Part shown: piece by piece, positions 22,695 through 30,754 of the stretch
How the letters are laid out: each line of letters opens with the position of its first letter
Numbering within the stretch: position 1 is the first letter of the stretch
NCBI RefSeq assembly: GCF_003967535.1
Contig: NZ_BIFR01000001.1
Span: forward strand, 3,533,001-3,597,000
Source of the DNA: Tengunoibacter tsumagoiensis
GTDB taxonomy: Bacteria > Chloroflexota > Ktedonobacteria > Ktedonobacterales > Ktedonobacteraceae
DNA length: 64,000 nt
Reading direction: 5' to 3'
Program-made: the position numbers and the translations under genes
The notes under the pieces: model-generated
Database searches by the model: none
Told to the model about the DNA's origin: nothing
Seen by the model: only the letters and a program-made list of their open reading frames with translations

Positions 22695-25460
22695 ATGCAA
22701 TCAGGAAGAGTTGAACAACTTAGCTACATGCTTGATCATGTCCCAATGGGAGCCGCGCTCCTTGATGCTACCACCCTGCATATTCTTTATCTCAATGCCT
22801 ATCTCCGTGTACTGTGCGCTGAAACCTCTGCCCAACCAGAGCTCATTGGACAGACGCTCACGACGTTGCTCACCCCTCCTATGGCAGCTCGTATTCTACC
22901 AATGCTAGAAAAGGTGAGCAAAGATGGAGATAGGATCGAATATGCAGAACTTCCTTATGAGGGCTTCCTGGAAAGCCGCGGACGCACATATTGGCGCATT
23001 TCCATTGAGCGCATTGCTTCCAATGCTGATAGCTATCTGTTAATGATCATGGTGGAAGATGTGACGGATAAAGTTCGTTCTCGCTTACATCTCAATGCAA
23101 TCGATGCTATCTCTTCAGCGCTCGCGGGCCCGTCTTCTTTACATAGTGTGCTGGATCGCATTCTTCAGGTCCTTCAAGAGATGTTTGGCTCAAAGCGCTG
23201 TGCCGTCTTCCTGCTCGATAATTCAGTCCCGACTCCCGATCTCCGCTCAATTAAAGAGACTGAGGATGCCCTCTCAACCAGTAACGATCAACCGCGTAGC
23301 GCCACCGTTGCAGCTCAACATGGACTCCATCCCAGCGCCCTGGATTGGCATCCTCTCGTTGATGATCGGTTGCTTCTTGGGCAGGCTCTCCAACAGCGTC
23401 GCACGCTCTTAATTCCTGATACAAGCCTCATTCCAGAGGTTGAGCTCCCTTTGCTCTGGCACCAGGGTCAACCCCGTCGCCCTGGCTCAGTTCTTTGCGT
23501 CCCGATCTTTGAGCCCCACCCGGGCTCAGTACAGCAAAGGGGGCTTCAGAGGGCCGTAAGTGAGCCACGACCTGGTGACATTGTGCTGGGTAGCATCGAA
23601 GTCTATCATCGACGAGCTCGCGATTTCTCTGCTGAAGAGGTTACCCTCTTAGAGCGCTTTGCGCAACAGGCCGGACTGGCCATTCAGAACGCTCGAATGA
23701 TCCGCAGCATTGATCGCTGGGCCAGAGCTGCTAGCCGTCAGGCGCGTCAGAAAGAAAATATGATGCAGGCTATCCCCAATGGGGTGGTCATCTATGATCC
23801 TCGCTGGCGCGTTGCCGACTTTAATCAGGCAGCCCGGCAACTGCTTGGCTGGTCTGACGATGTCCTGGGACTCCCAATTGTCGAAGCATTGAAGCGTAGT
23901 CAGACGCCCTTACACAAAGAACTGCTTGAACAGGGACAGGTGATTGAAGCCATCGAACAGCGCGCGCTTACGGGTCAGGTAGACGAGCTCAAAGTACCAT
24001 CCTGGGAAGGGCGGCCTGCTACAATCCGCTGTTCTTATACACCTATTCGCGATGAACTGGGCGATATCTTTGCCTTTATCATCATCTATCACGACGTTAC
24101 TGAAGAGGTTGCCGCCCGCGAAAAGATTGAGGCAGAAGTTGTCGCACGTACGGCTGAACTGAAGCAACGGAACCTGGCCCTCCAGCAGGCAAAGGCCGCC
24201 CAGGAGCTCAGTAATGCACGCATGGCGCTTCTGCTTGAACAGCTCCCTTCGGGAGTCCTTCTGATCAATGCCCACAATTCTCATATTGAGATGATTAATC
24301 AACACGCCATTCATCTTTTGCAACAGATTGGCGTGGCCTTCGAGCCTGCACATGATCTGGAAGAGGCCTGTAAGCGTGCCATTGGCCGTAATTTTACAGA
24401 GCTCTTACGCCCCATCCATTTTGCAACCCCTTCTGGTGCACCGCTTCCCTATGAAGAACAACCACTCTGGCAAGCGCTAACGACTGGACAGACCTGTGAG
24501 GCCGAGCTCCATACGATACGCAAAGACGGTCAGATCGTCCACTGGCTTGTGAATGCAGCGCCACTGTACACGCTAGAGGGTCAGGTGGGGAGCGCCATTC
24601 TGGTGATTCAAGAGATTACACGTATCAAAGCCTTAGAACGAGCTCGTGAAGATTTCTTTACGACGATGGCCCATGAACTCAAAACTCCGCTGGCAAACAT
24701 CCGCGCTCACCTCAGCGCACTTCTGACTCATGATCTGGAATGGTCGAGAGAGGAGCAGCAAGACTTTCTCCAAACGGCTGATGAGCAGGTGGATCGGCTG
24801 GTGGGAATGATCAACCATTTTCTGGATGCCTCTCGCGTTGAAGCCGGGGCCCTGCGCCTGGAACAGGAGGCCATCCTCATTCCTGAATTAGTCGAAGACC
24901 TTCAGGATCGGCTGGAGGCACTCATTGCCAGTTCTCGCCGTTCCCTGGAGATTGAGATTACTGGCCCTCTACCAGCCGTTCAGGGAGATTATGAGCTGAT
25001 TATGAGCGTGCTGATTAACCTTCTGAGTAATGCTTTTCGCTATGCCCCCGAAGGCGATGCCGTCGAATTAAGGCTTGAACCTCTTAGCCCGACCCCACAT
25101 CAGGCCACCTCATCGGTCCTGTTTCTCGTCACCGATCATGGTCCTGGCATTAGTCAGGAGCAGCAGGCGGCGCTATTTACCCGCTTCAGTACGTTTGCAG
25201 CTATGAGCCGTCCATCGATTGATCGGCCCGGGCAGCCAACGACAGAGCGCCAGGTACGCAGCTCACGCTGGAGCCCTGCCACTGGCCTGGGTCTCTATAT
25301 CAGCCGTGGTATTATTGAAGCCCACCAGAGCAAGCTTCTCTTAACAAGTAGCCCTGGTCAGGGGGCAACCTTTGGTTTCACCTTACCAGCCTTCCCAGTA
25401 AAGTCCAGTGCAGATACAATGGAAGTAGAACGGATGGAGAAAGATGGTTACACCGGATAA
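22695..25460 (+). CDS. Cytosolic multidomain histidine kinase (PAS-GAF-PAS-PAS-HisKA-HATPase)
   Basis: A 921-residue sensor kinase without membrane segments. Order by eye: PAS at about 8-120, GAF about 130-330 (LERFAQQAGLAIQNARM at its end), PAS about 345-460, a helical linker (REKIEAEVVARTAELKQRNL), PAS about 500-635, and HisKA with phosphorylated H660 in MAHELKTPLANIRAHL. The ATPase domain follows with NLLSNAFRYAPEGD, DHGPGIS and TGLGLYISRGIIEAHQ. All catalytic boxes are present. The frame opens at TTG 22683; ATG 22695 is preferred, but neither has a strong RBS. It overlaps the next gene, its likely response regulator, by 17 bases. The signal is probably intracellular (redox, gas or a small molecule); nothing identifies it. 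Confidence 0.9.
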   Translation: MQSGRVEQLSYMLDHVPMGAALLDATTLHILYLNAYLRVLCAETSAQPELIGQTLTTLLTPPMAARILPMLEKVSKDGDRIEYAELPYEGFLESRGRTYWRISIERIASNADSYLLMIMVEDVTDKVRSRLHLNAIDAISSALAGPSSLHSVLDRILQVLQEMFGSKRCAVFLLDNSVPTPDLRSIKETEDALSTSNDQPRSATVAAQHGLHPSALDWHPLVDDRLLLGQALQQRRTLLIPDTSLIPEVELPLLWHQGQPRRPGSVLCVPIFEPHPGSVQQRGLQRAVSEPRPGDIVLGSIEVYHRRARDFSAEEVTLLERFAQQAGLAIQNARMIRSIDRWARAASRQARQKENMMQAIPNGVVIYDPRWRVADFNQAARQLLGWSDDVLGLPIVEALKRSQTPLHKELLEQGQVIEAIEQRALTGQVDELKVPSWEGRPATIRCSYTPIRDELGDIFAFIIIYHDVTEEVAAREKIEAEVVARTAELKQRNLALQQAKAAQELSNARMALLLEQLPSGVLLINAHNSHIEMINQHAIHLLQQIGVAFEPAHDLEEACKRAIGRNFTELLRPIHFATPSGAPLPYEEQPLWQALTTGQTCEAELHTIRKDGQIVHWLVNAAPLYTLEGQVGSAILVIQEITRIKALERAREDFFTTMAHELKTPLANIRAHLSALLTHDLEWSREEQQDFLQTADEQVDRLVGMINHFLDASRVEAGALRLEQEAILIPELVEDLQDRLEALIASSRRSLEIEITGPLPAVQGDYELIMSVLINLLSNAFRYAPEGDAVELRLEPLSPTPHQATSSVLFLVTDHGPGISQEQQAALFTRFSTFAAMSRPSIDRPGQPTTERQVRSSRWSPATGLGLYISRGIIEAHQSKLLLTSSPGQGATFGFTLPAFPVKSSADTMEVERMEKDGYTG

Positions 25461-26202
25461 AAAAGTTCGCATTCTTTGTGTTGAAGATGATCCACAGATG
25501 CGAACCTTCTTACTGGCACAACTAAAAGCGCGCAGCTTTCAGACACAGGCGGTCCGAGATGGCGCACAGGCAGTAGATCTGGCGGCCATCTTCCAACCAG
25601 AGCTGGTCCTGCTCGATCTCTCGCTCCCTTCGCTCGATGGTCTCTCATTTCTCCGCCGTTTTCGCGAATGGAGTACCGCGCCGGTCATTGTGCTTTCCGC
25701 CCATGACGAAGAACCCGTAAAGATTAAGGCCCTTGATCTGGGAGCCGACGATTATCTGACTAAACCCTTTAGTCTCAATGAGCTTCTGGCAAGAGTGCGC
25801 GTCGCCCTGAGACGCGCTGATGAGACTGCCCGCTTGCGTAATAGCGTCACTGGACAGGATGCCCCCCGGCCACTGTATCGCTGTGGTGGAGAGAATGGGC
25901 TGGTTGTCGATTTTGCGCACCGCAGCGTCCATAGTAATGGACAGGAAGTTCATCTCACACCAACCGAATATGATCTGCTCTGCGAACTGACGCGCAACGC
26001 AGGCAAAGTCCTGACCCATCGTGAGCTGCTTCAACGGGTCTGGGGCCCGGACTATAGCGGCGAAAATACGTATCTCAGAACCTTTATTCGCCATCTCCGC
26101 CGAAAATTAGAGCCAGATCCGGCCCAACCTCGCTTTTTACACAACGAGCTGGGCGTTGGCTATTATGTACCATTACCAGATGCTCAGACCACCCTGGAGT
26201 GA
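25444..26202 (+). CDS. OmpR/KdpE-type response regulator
   Basis: A 252-residue transcription factor. The receiver domain (about residues 7-122) has the acidic pair in VEDD, phospho-acceptor D58 in LLDLSLP and the conserved Lys in LTKPF. A winged-helix domain (about 150-245) carries LTPTEYDLLCELTRNAGKVL and the recognition helix NTYLRTFIRHLRRKLEP. Its ATG overlaps the kinase 3' end, with GGAG just upstream, which implies coupled translation and pairing with that kinase. Targets are unknown. Confidence 0.95.
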   Translation: MVTPDKKVRILCVEDDPQMRTFLLAQLKARSFQTQAVRDGAQAVDLAAIFQPELVLLDLSLPSLDGLSFLRRFREWSTAPVIVLSAHDEEPVKIKALDLGADDYLTKPFSLNELLARVRVALRRADETARLRNSVTGQDAPRPLYRCGGENGLVVDFAHRSVHSNGQEVHLTPTEYDLLCELTRNAGKVLTHRELLQRVWGPDYSGENTYLRTFIRHLRRKLEPDPAQPRFLHNELGVGYYVPLPDAQTTLE

Positions 26203-26205
26203 ATG

Positions 26206-26260
26206 AAACATACTCAGCAGCAAATCTCTGGACGCAAACATACTCAGCAGCAAATCTCTG
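26206..26260. repeat. 25-bp direct repeat just after the regulator gene
   Basis: aaacatactcagcagcaaat followed by ctctg occurs at 26206 and again at 26236, exact copies with a period of 30. They lie immediately after the response regulator stop. Confidence 0.85.
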
Positions 26261-26437
26261 TATAGTAGAGAATATTCACACGATTTTAACACCAATCCCT
26301 GTATCTTCACGTCATCCTCACTAGAAATTCGGTACACTCTGATTAGAAGAAACGCCATAGAGGATAGTCCATTTACGATCTTCCAAGAGCGTAACTCTCA
26401 GTAACCAATCCTGGCGGGAGCGAGGTAGTTGGGAAAT

Positions 26438-26986
26438 ATGAATAGCTCGCTCAGGCAAGGCGGTGAGGGTTTGAGTGTTCCCAATACGATGAACAATAAC
26501 ACTGCACCAGGAACGTCGCTTCGCGGCATACCATCTCTGTTCCAGGAGAATGTGGCGGTATCCACATTTTTTCCTCATCAACAGATGCCGAATGTCGTTC
26601 AATCGATTCTCATCATTGAAGATGATGCCTCGCTGGCTAGTCTAGAGGGTGAAGTTCTCGCAGCCCATGGTTATCTAGTGCGTACCGTTCCAAGTGGCGA
26701 GATGGCACTCATAACACTGGAACAACTGTTACCTGACCTTGTAGTGCTTGATCTTGAACTGTCAGGTCCAATGAGCGGCTGGGATGTCCTTGAGCATCTG
26801 CGCGATGCTACCTGTATTCCAGTCCTGATCACCTCCAGTTCCGCAACGGCTGTCCGTAAGCATCTCCGTAGCTGTGGAGAATCAAAAGAAACGCTGGACC
26901 ATTTACCTAAACCTTACCCTTTACAGACGCTCCTCAAGCGCATAAAACGCATGTTAACAACTCCCCCATCAGAACAGTGTTCTTAG
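26438..26986 (+). CDS. Stand-alone receiver-domain protein
   Basis: About 182 residues: an unstructured Asn/Ser-rich N-terminus of about 50 residues, then a receiver domain with IIEDD, the phospho-Asp in VVLDLEL and Lys in LPKPYPL. No output domain follows, so it may act by protein contact or as a phosphate sink, possibly for the kinase upstream. The start is uncertain: ATG 26438 or 26486, or even 26587, where the receiver proper begins; none has a strong RBS. It is 236 bp after the OmpR-type regulator on the same strand. Confidence 0.75.
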   Translation: MNSSLRQGGEGLSVPNTMNNNTAPGTSLRGIPSLFQENVAVSTFFPHQQMPNVVQSILIIEDDASLASLEGEVLAAHGYLVRTVPSGEMALITLEQLLPDLVVLDLELSGPMSGWDVLEHLRDATCIPVLITSSSATAVRKHLRSCGESKETLDHLPKPYPLQTLLKRIKRMLTTPPSEQCS

Positions 26987-27003
26987 TCCAAAAGGAGGCT
27001 TAG

Positions 27004-27192
27004 ATGGACCGCAAAGATGATCGAGAAATTCTGCGTAAGGGTGGTTTTGCCGAAAATGAAGTGCTTCAGTTAAATAAGCTCCGCATGGACTACAATGCAA
27101 AGGAGCAGCGCGAATCTCAAGCCGATTATCGCCGCCTTGAATTTATTCGCTGGCTTGTCAATACTGGGAAGCTGTCAGATCAGATCGCCTGA
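27004..27192 (+). CDS. Small charged protein, unknown function
   Basis: A 62-residue protein with a perfect AAAGGAGG about 6 bases before its ATG and only 17 bp after the receiver gene, so very likely translated and co-transcribed. The sequence is rich in Arg, Glu and Asp and appears helical, with the ADYRRLEFIRWLVNTGKLSD segment near the C-terminus. No known domain is recognised. A role with the upstream receiver or kinase is possible but unproven. Confidence 0.65.
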   Translation: MDRKDDREILRKGGFAENEVLQLNKLRMDYNAKEQRESQADYRRLEFIRWLVNTGKLSDQIA

Positions 27193-27306
27193 AGCAAACT
27201 GACTGTGGTAGGGGGGAGAGCATCGTACCTCGTAGACAGGTAAACGCCCATGGATGCACAATGCTCGCAGAACAACATCGGGCATGTACCAGAACATTCA
27301 GACAAT

Positions 27307-27345
27307 AACGACCAGTCTCGTCTTTGTGAGACTGGTCGTTGTTTT
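27307..27345 (+). terminator. Rho-independent terminator
   Basis: aacgaccagtctc (27307-27319) and gagactggtcgtt (27328-27340) form a perfect 13-bp stem followed by gtttt. A second, weaker inverted pair (ttttctgctctc / gagagcagaaaa, 27342-27382) could serve the opposite strand. Confidence 0.9.
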
Positions 27346-27423
27346 CTGCTCTCCCTTTATCGTCTGGAGTAGAGAGCAGAAAAATCGAACATAATCAATA
27401 TGAAAATACGCTTTATTACCGCT

Positions 27424-27612
27424 CTATTTTTGCTCGCTTTTGTGCCCACTATTCTGTTCTGCGTAAGAGATCGGGAGCTCAGAGACAGCCTGCATAATTC
27501 GCTCCACTATATCTGCTGGAGGAGTATAGCGCTCTAGTTGAAAAAAGAGGGCATCGATATCATCTTCAGGATCAAAATCATCTGGAAGAAATGGGAACGG
27601 TACATTTTTCAT
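27424..27612 (-). CDS. Small acidic protein, unknown function
   Basis: A 62-residue acidic protein (FLPDDFDPEDDIDALFFQLE at residues 8-27) with a helix-like segment IVERIMQAVSELP. AAGGA lies about 10 bases before the ATG. It is convergent with the small gene at 27004 and shares its terminator zone. Length, composition and the RBS support a real gene, but no family is recognised. It could be a partner or inhibitor of a larger protein. Confidence 0.5.
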   Translation of the reverse strand: MKNVPFPFLPDDFDPEDDIDALFFQLERYTPPADIVERIMQAVSELPISYAEQNSGHKSEQK

Positions 27613-27822
27613 GGCACTATTTCCTTCTGCTCAACATTAGATTCTCTGCTATTACTACGCGTTATCGTAGCGAAGAGTTTCACAAATTCTAAGGTTTAGA
27701 TAAGAAAGCTGAGAATCTATGGCCCAAAGCTGAGAATTTGCTGAGAAACACACACACGATCGTCGTTTACTTCTCCTACAGGTGCCTATCTCAAGTGCCC
27801 ATCTAAGCCTATCTAAGCCCAT

Positions 27823-29826
27823 CTAAAAGGAGGCGAGATTTGCGGTCCCCCCCATTCGATGCAGAAATTGGGTCGTTGTACGCTGGTCCACCCGTGAACC
27901 AATCCTTGCCAGCAGGACGTTTGCAGGCTCCATGGTGACATTTGGTTCAACGGTTGAGTATTCCTGAAATCCCTGCGTGCCAAAAAGGTGGGTGATCAGT
28001 TTGCGATAACGATAGGGCGAGAGCCCCAGGCCTTCGGCGTCCCAATGCCAGGAGAGCCCGATCGCAAACAAGATCATGTCCTCCTTCGCATCGAGCTCTA
28101 GAGCAAACTCCAGAATCTCACGAGCGATCCCTAATCCACGCCAGTCCGAACTCACCTCAATGGCGACCTCATACACATTCTCGATCCCTCCCCACCACTC
28201 ATCCGCTGGCGCGATCGTCACTTCGCCCACAATTTTACCGGTGGGCGTATGCGCCAGCGTCAGCGCACAATCTGGACTGCGCGCAATCTCCAGTAAGAGC
28301 TGATGTTCACGCTCGGGCACACGCGCAAATGAACTTAAGCCCGCATCAGCCTGCAACCGCTCGACCAGCGATGGTGGACAGAAATCACGCAGGAGAACCG
28401 CCCCATGAGGAGTCTGTATCACTCTACTCCGTGAAGGGCTCTCTGTCCGATTCATATGCAACAGATCATAGAGTCCTGAGAGCGGCGAACGCGGTCGATG
28501 GCGCGGAAAGGCCTGGCGCACAGAGGTTGGCACCACCAGATGGCTTAGAAGTCCCGCTGTATGCTGATTGGTCCGGCTGATGATCTCACGCCGGGGCTGC
28601 GGCAGAAAATGTTCAGGCTGATCCACAAAGGTCGTTGGAAAGACAGCTCGACCACTATACTTCCCCATTGCCTCCTGGGCCGCCTGCCCCTCCTCTCGCT
28701 GCTCCTCCCAGATGTGCCTCCATTGCTCAATCCAACCCTGGGGCAGACGATCCGGAAGAGGCTGCCCGGACATCTCAGCCCAGACGGCACTCCAGGCTCG
28801 GGGTACAACGCGATAGAGATCATAGCCGCCTCCACCTAACGCCACCCACTTCCCTCCACAATAGGTATGAGCCAATTCATGTGCGGCTCTCATCTGAGCC
28901 ATAATTCCGCGCATTGTGAGGCTCAGATGGCTCAACGGGTCCCACGCATGGGTATCACATCCATGTTGCGAAATAATCACTGCCGGGGCAAAGGCCGTTA
29001 CCAGAGGAGAGAGGAGCTCATCCATCACCGCTAAATAGGAGTCATCTTCAGTAAAAGGCTCTAATGGCATATTGACGGTGTAACCGCGCCCCGAACCGTT
29101 CCCCAGTTCCAGCACATCGCCCGTTCCAGGATACAGATAGCGGCCAGTCTCATGGAAGCTGATCGTCAGCACACGTGGATCATCATAGAATGCACGCTGA
29201 ACTCCGTCTCCATGATGGGCATCAAAATCCAGATAGAGAATTTTTGCCTCGCTGGCCTGCAAAACATGAGCAATGGCTACTGCCGCATCATTATAGATAC
29301 AAAAACCTGAACAGCGCTCTGCCCACGCATGATGCAGACCACCCGCTGGATGAAAGACATGAACAGGCTTCTCCTGCCCATCAATCTCAGCAATGCCTGT
29401 CGGTAACCCCATAACCGCCGAGAGTGCAACAAGCGTCCCTCCAGCAATACGAGCAGCCGCCTCATGCATTCCTGGCACAGCAGGGGTGTCACCGGTCTCA
29501 AAACCATACTGCATAGCAAGCTGTTTACGGGCGATACCTGCATCTTTCTCGCCTGAACCATCCTCATCATGGCTCAGACGCTGAACTGCGGCAAGATAGT
29601 CAGCAGTATGAATCAAGCCTAATTCTGCTAACGTAGCTGACCGCGTAGGCAGATGTGTCGCGTCATTGTCGGGCTGCCAGAGATTCGCTGCAATAAGGAG
29701 ATCTCGAAGCGCTTGAAGCCGGGCTGGCTGCATCGGATGAGTAGGCCCAAAATGGTAGTTAAGTGAAGCGTTATCAAAGATCAGGCCAACACGTTGTTGA
29801 GGATGAGCAGGGACTGGACTAGACAT
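27823..29826 (-). CDS. AcuC-AcuA fusion: class I HDAC-type deacetylase joined to GNAT acetyltransferase
   Basis: A 667-residue two-enzyme protein. Residues about 10-400 are an arginase/HDAC-fold deacetylase like AcuC: HHAWAERCSGFCIYND, zinc ligands in DFDAHHGDG and CDTHAWDP, and the GGGGY loop. After a linker, residues about 470-665 match AcuA: GNAT loop RGLGIA, then WHWDAEGLGL at 593-602, YRYRK, and PANVLLARIG near 634. In Bacillus, AcuA acetylates and AcuC deacetylates acetyl-CoA synthetase, switching acetate activation off and on. The ATG at 29826 overlaps the acuB stop by 8 bases, implying translational coupling. Both active sites look intact. Substrate identity is inferred from the family. 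Confidence 0.9.
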   Translation of the reverse strand: MSSPVPAHPQQRVGLIFDNASLNYHFGPTHPMQPARLQALRDLLIAANLWQPDNDATHLPTRSATLAELGLIHTADYLAAVQRLSHDEDGSGEKDAGIARKQLAMQYGFETGDTPAVPGMHEAAARIAGGTLVALSAVMGLPTGIAEIDGQEKPVHVFHPAGGLHHAWAERCSGFCIYNDAAVAIAHVLQASEAKILYLDFDAHHGDGVQRAFYDDPRVLTISFHETGRYLYPGTGDVLELGNGSGRGYTVNMPLEPFTEDDSYLAVMDELLSPLVTAFAPAVIISQHGCDTHAWDPLSHLSLTMRGIMAQMRAAHELAHTYCGGKWVALGGGGYDLYRVVPRAWSAVWAEMSGQPLPDRLPQGWIEQWRHIWEEQREEGQAAQEAMGKYSGRAVFPTTFVDQPEHFLPQPRREIISRTNQHTAGLLSHLVVPTSVRQAFPRHRPRSPLSGLYDLLHMNRTESPSRSRVIQTPHGAVLLRDFCPPSLVERLQADAGLSSFARVPEREHQLLLEIARSPDCALTLAHTPTGKIVGEVTIAPADEWWGGIENVYEVAIEVSSDWRGLGIAREILEFALELDAKEDMILFAIGLSWHWDAEGLGLSPYRYRKLITHLFGTQGFQEYSTVEPNVTMEPANVLLARIGSRVDQRTTTQFLHRMGGTANLASF

Positions 29827-30535
29827 GGTTCTCTTCCTCCATTGGCAGAATCCCAAATGCATAGTGAATGCCTTCTTGTTGTAGTCTCAATAAAAGTGGC
29901 GTTGGATTAATGGTTCCGATACGTATGGTCGCCAGATTACTGGTCGAGGCTGGCGCTGCCAGGACACTTCGAATTGGAATGTGCAGTTCGTCGGCAATCT
30001 GCAGTGTTCGCGTCAATGGACTCAGATCTCCAGCAGATAATGGAAGATCTAATTGCATACCCGGCTCAAATGCTCCCAATGAGCGAGCCAGAGCAAGTAA
30101 GAGATCACTGCGCGTCACCAGTCCCACCAGGACCGTATCGCTCGATGCATCTTCAAGCTCACGATATTCCACCACTGGCAAACAATTTAAGCCTCGCTCA
30201 ACCATAATCTTTGCCGCTGCTGACACACTGGTCGTAGGCGTAACGCGCAGAATCGCCCGATGCATCACTTCAGAGATCAATCGATCCTGCCATGCCTTCT
30301 GCTTCTGCTGATGAGCCGCATTCTCATGATCCAGGGCTACAGCCAGGTCTATATCTTGTGAAGAGATTAAGCCTTCAAAAAAAAGGTCTTTTGGAGCAGC
30401 TTCGGTCGAGCTTCGTAGTACAGGGAGATGATGAAATTGATACTGCCGCAAGAGAAGCGCCGCATGGCCCAGCGTCTCTTCTGGTGTGACGGTAACTAGC
30501 CTGGCACTCGTTGTCATAATATCACAAATGATCAT
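29819..30535 (-). CDS. acuB: AcuB-like CBS-CBS-ACT regulatory protein
   Basis: About 238 residues: two CBS motifs (about 7-70 and 90-155, each ending in a VGLVTRSDLL- or GLISSQDI-type strand), then an ACT-like domain (about 165-235). This matches AcuB of the acuABC operon. The start MIICDIM aligns with the usual MxxxxIM start of AcuB; ATG 30535 has GAGAGG 5 bases upstream, and a GTG two codons earlier is weaker. CBS pairs bind adenine nucleotides and ACT domains bind small ligands, so it may sense energy state for the fused AcuC-AcuA enzyme encoded immediately downstream. Cytosolic. Confidence 0.85.
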   Translation of the reverse strand: MIICDIMTTSARLVTVTPEETLGHAALLLRQYQFHHLPVLRSSTEAAPKDLFFEGLISSQDIDLAVALDHENAAHQQKQKAWQDRLISEVMHRAILRVTPTTSVSAAAKIMVERGLNCLPVVEYRELEDASSDTVLVGLVTRSDLLLALARSLGAFEPGMQLDLPLSAGDLSPLTRTLQIADELHIPIRSVLAAPASTSNLATIRIGTINPTPLLLRLQQEGIHYAFGILPMEEENHV

Positions 30536-30754
30536 TGACACCTCTCTTTTTCACACCTGGCATCGGTAAAAGATGCTGCTTGTATGATAGCATATCTCCC
30601 CCTTCTCTATAGAGAGATCTTATTGCACTATCTACCATTGTGATAAAATTGTGATCTTCTCAACCCAACATATCCTCTCATCGTATAGTTGAAAAGAGCA
30701 TTCAAAAGCAACGAGAACTTGAAGCAGAACGATAAAGCGAAAGGGATCATACCC

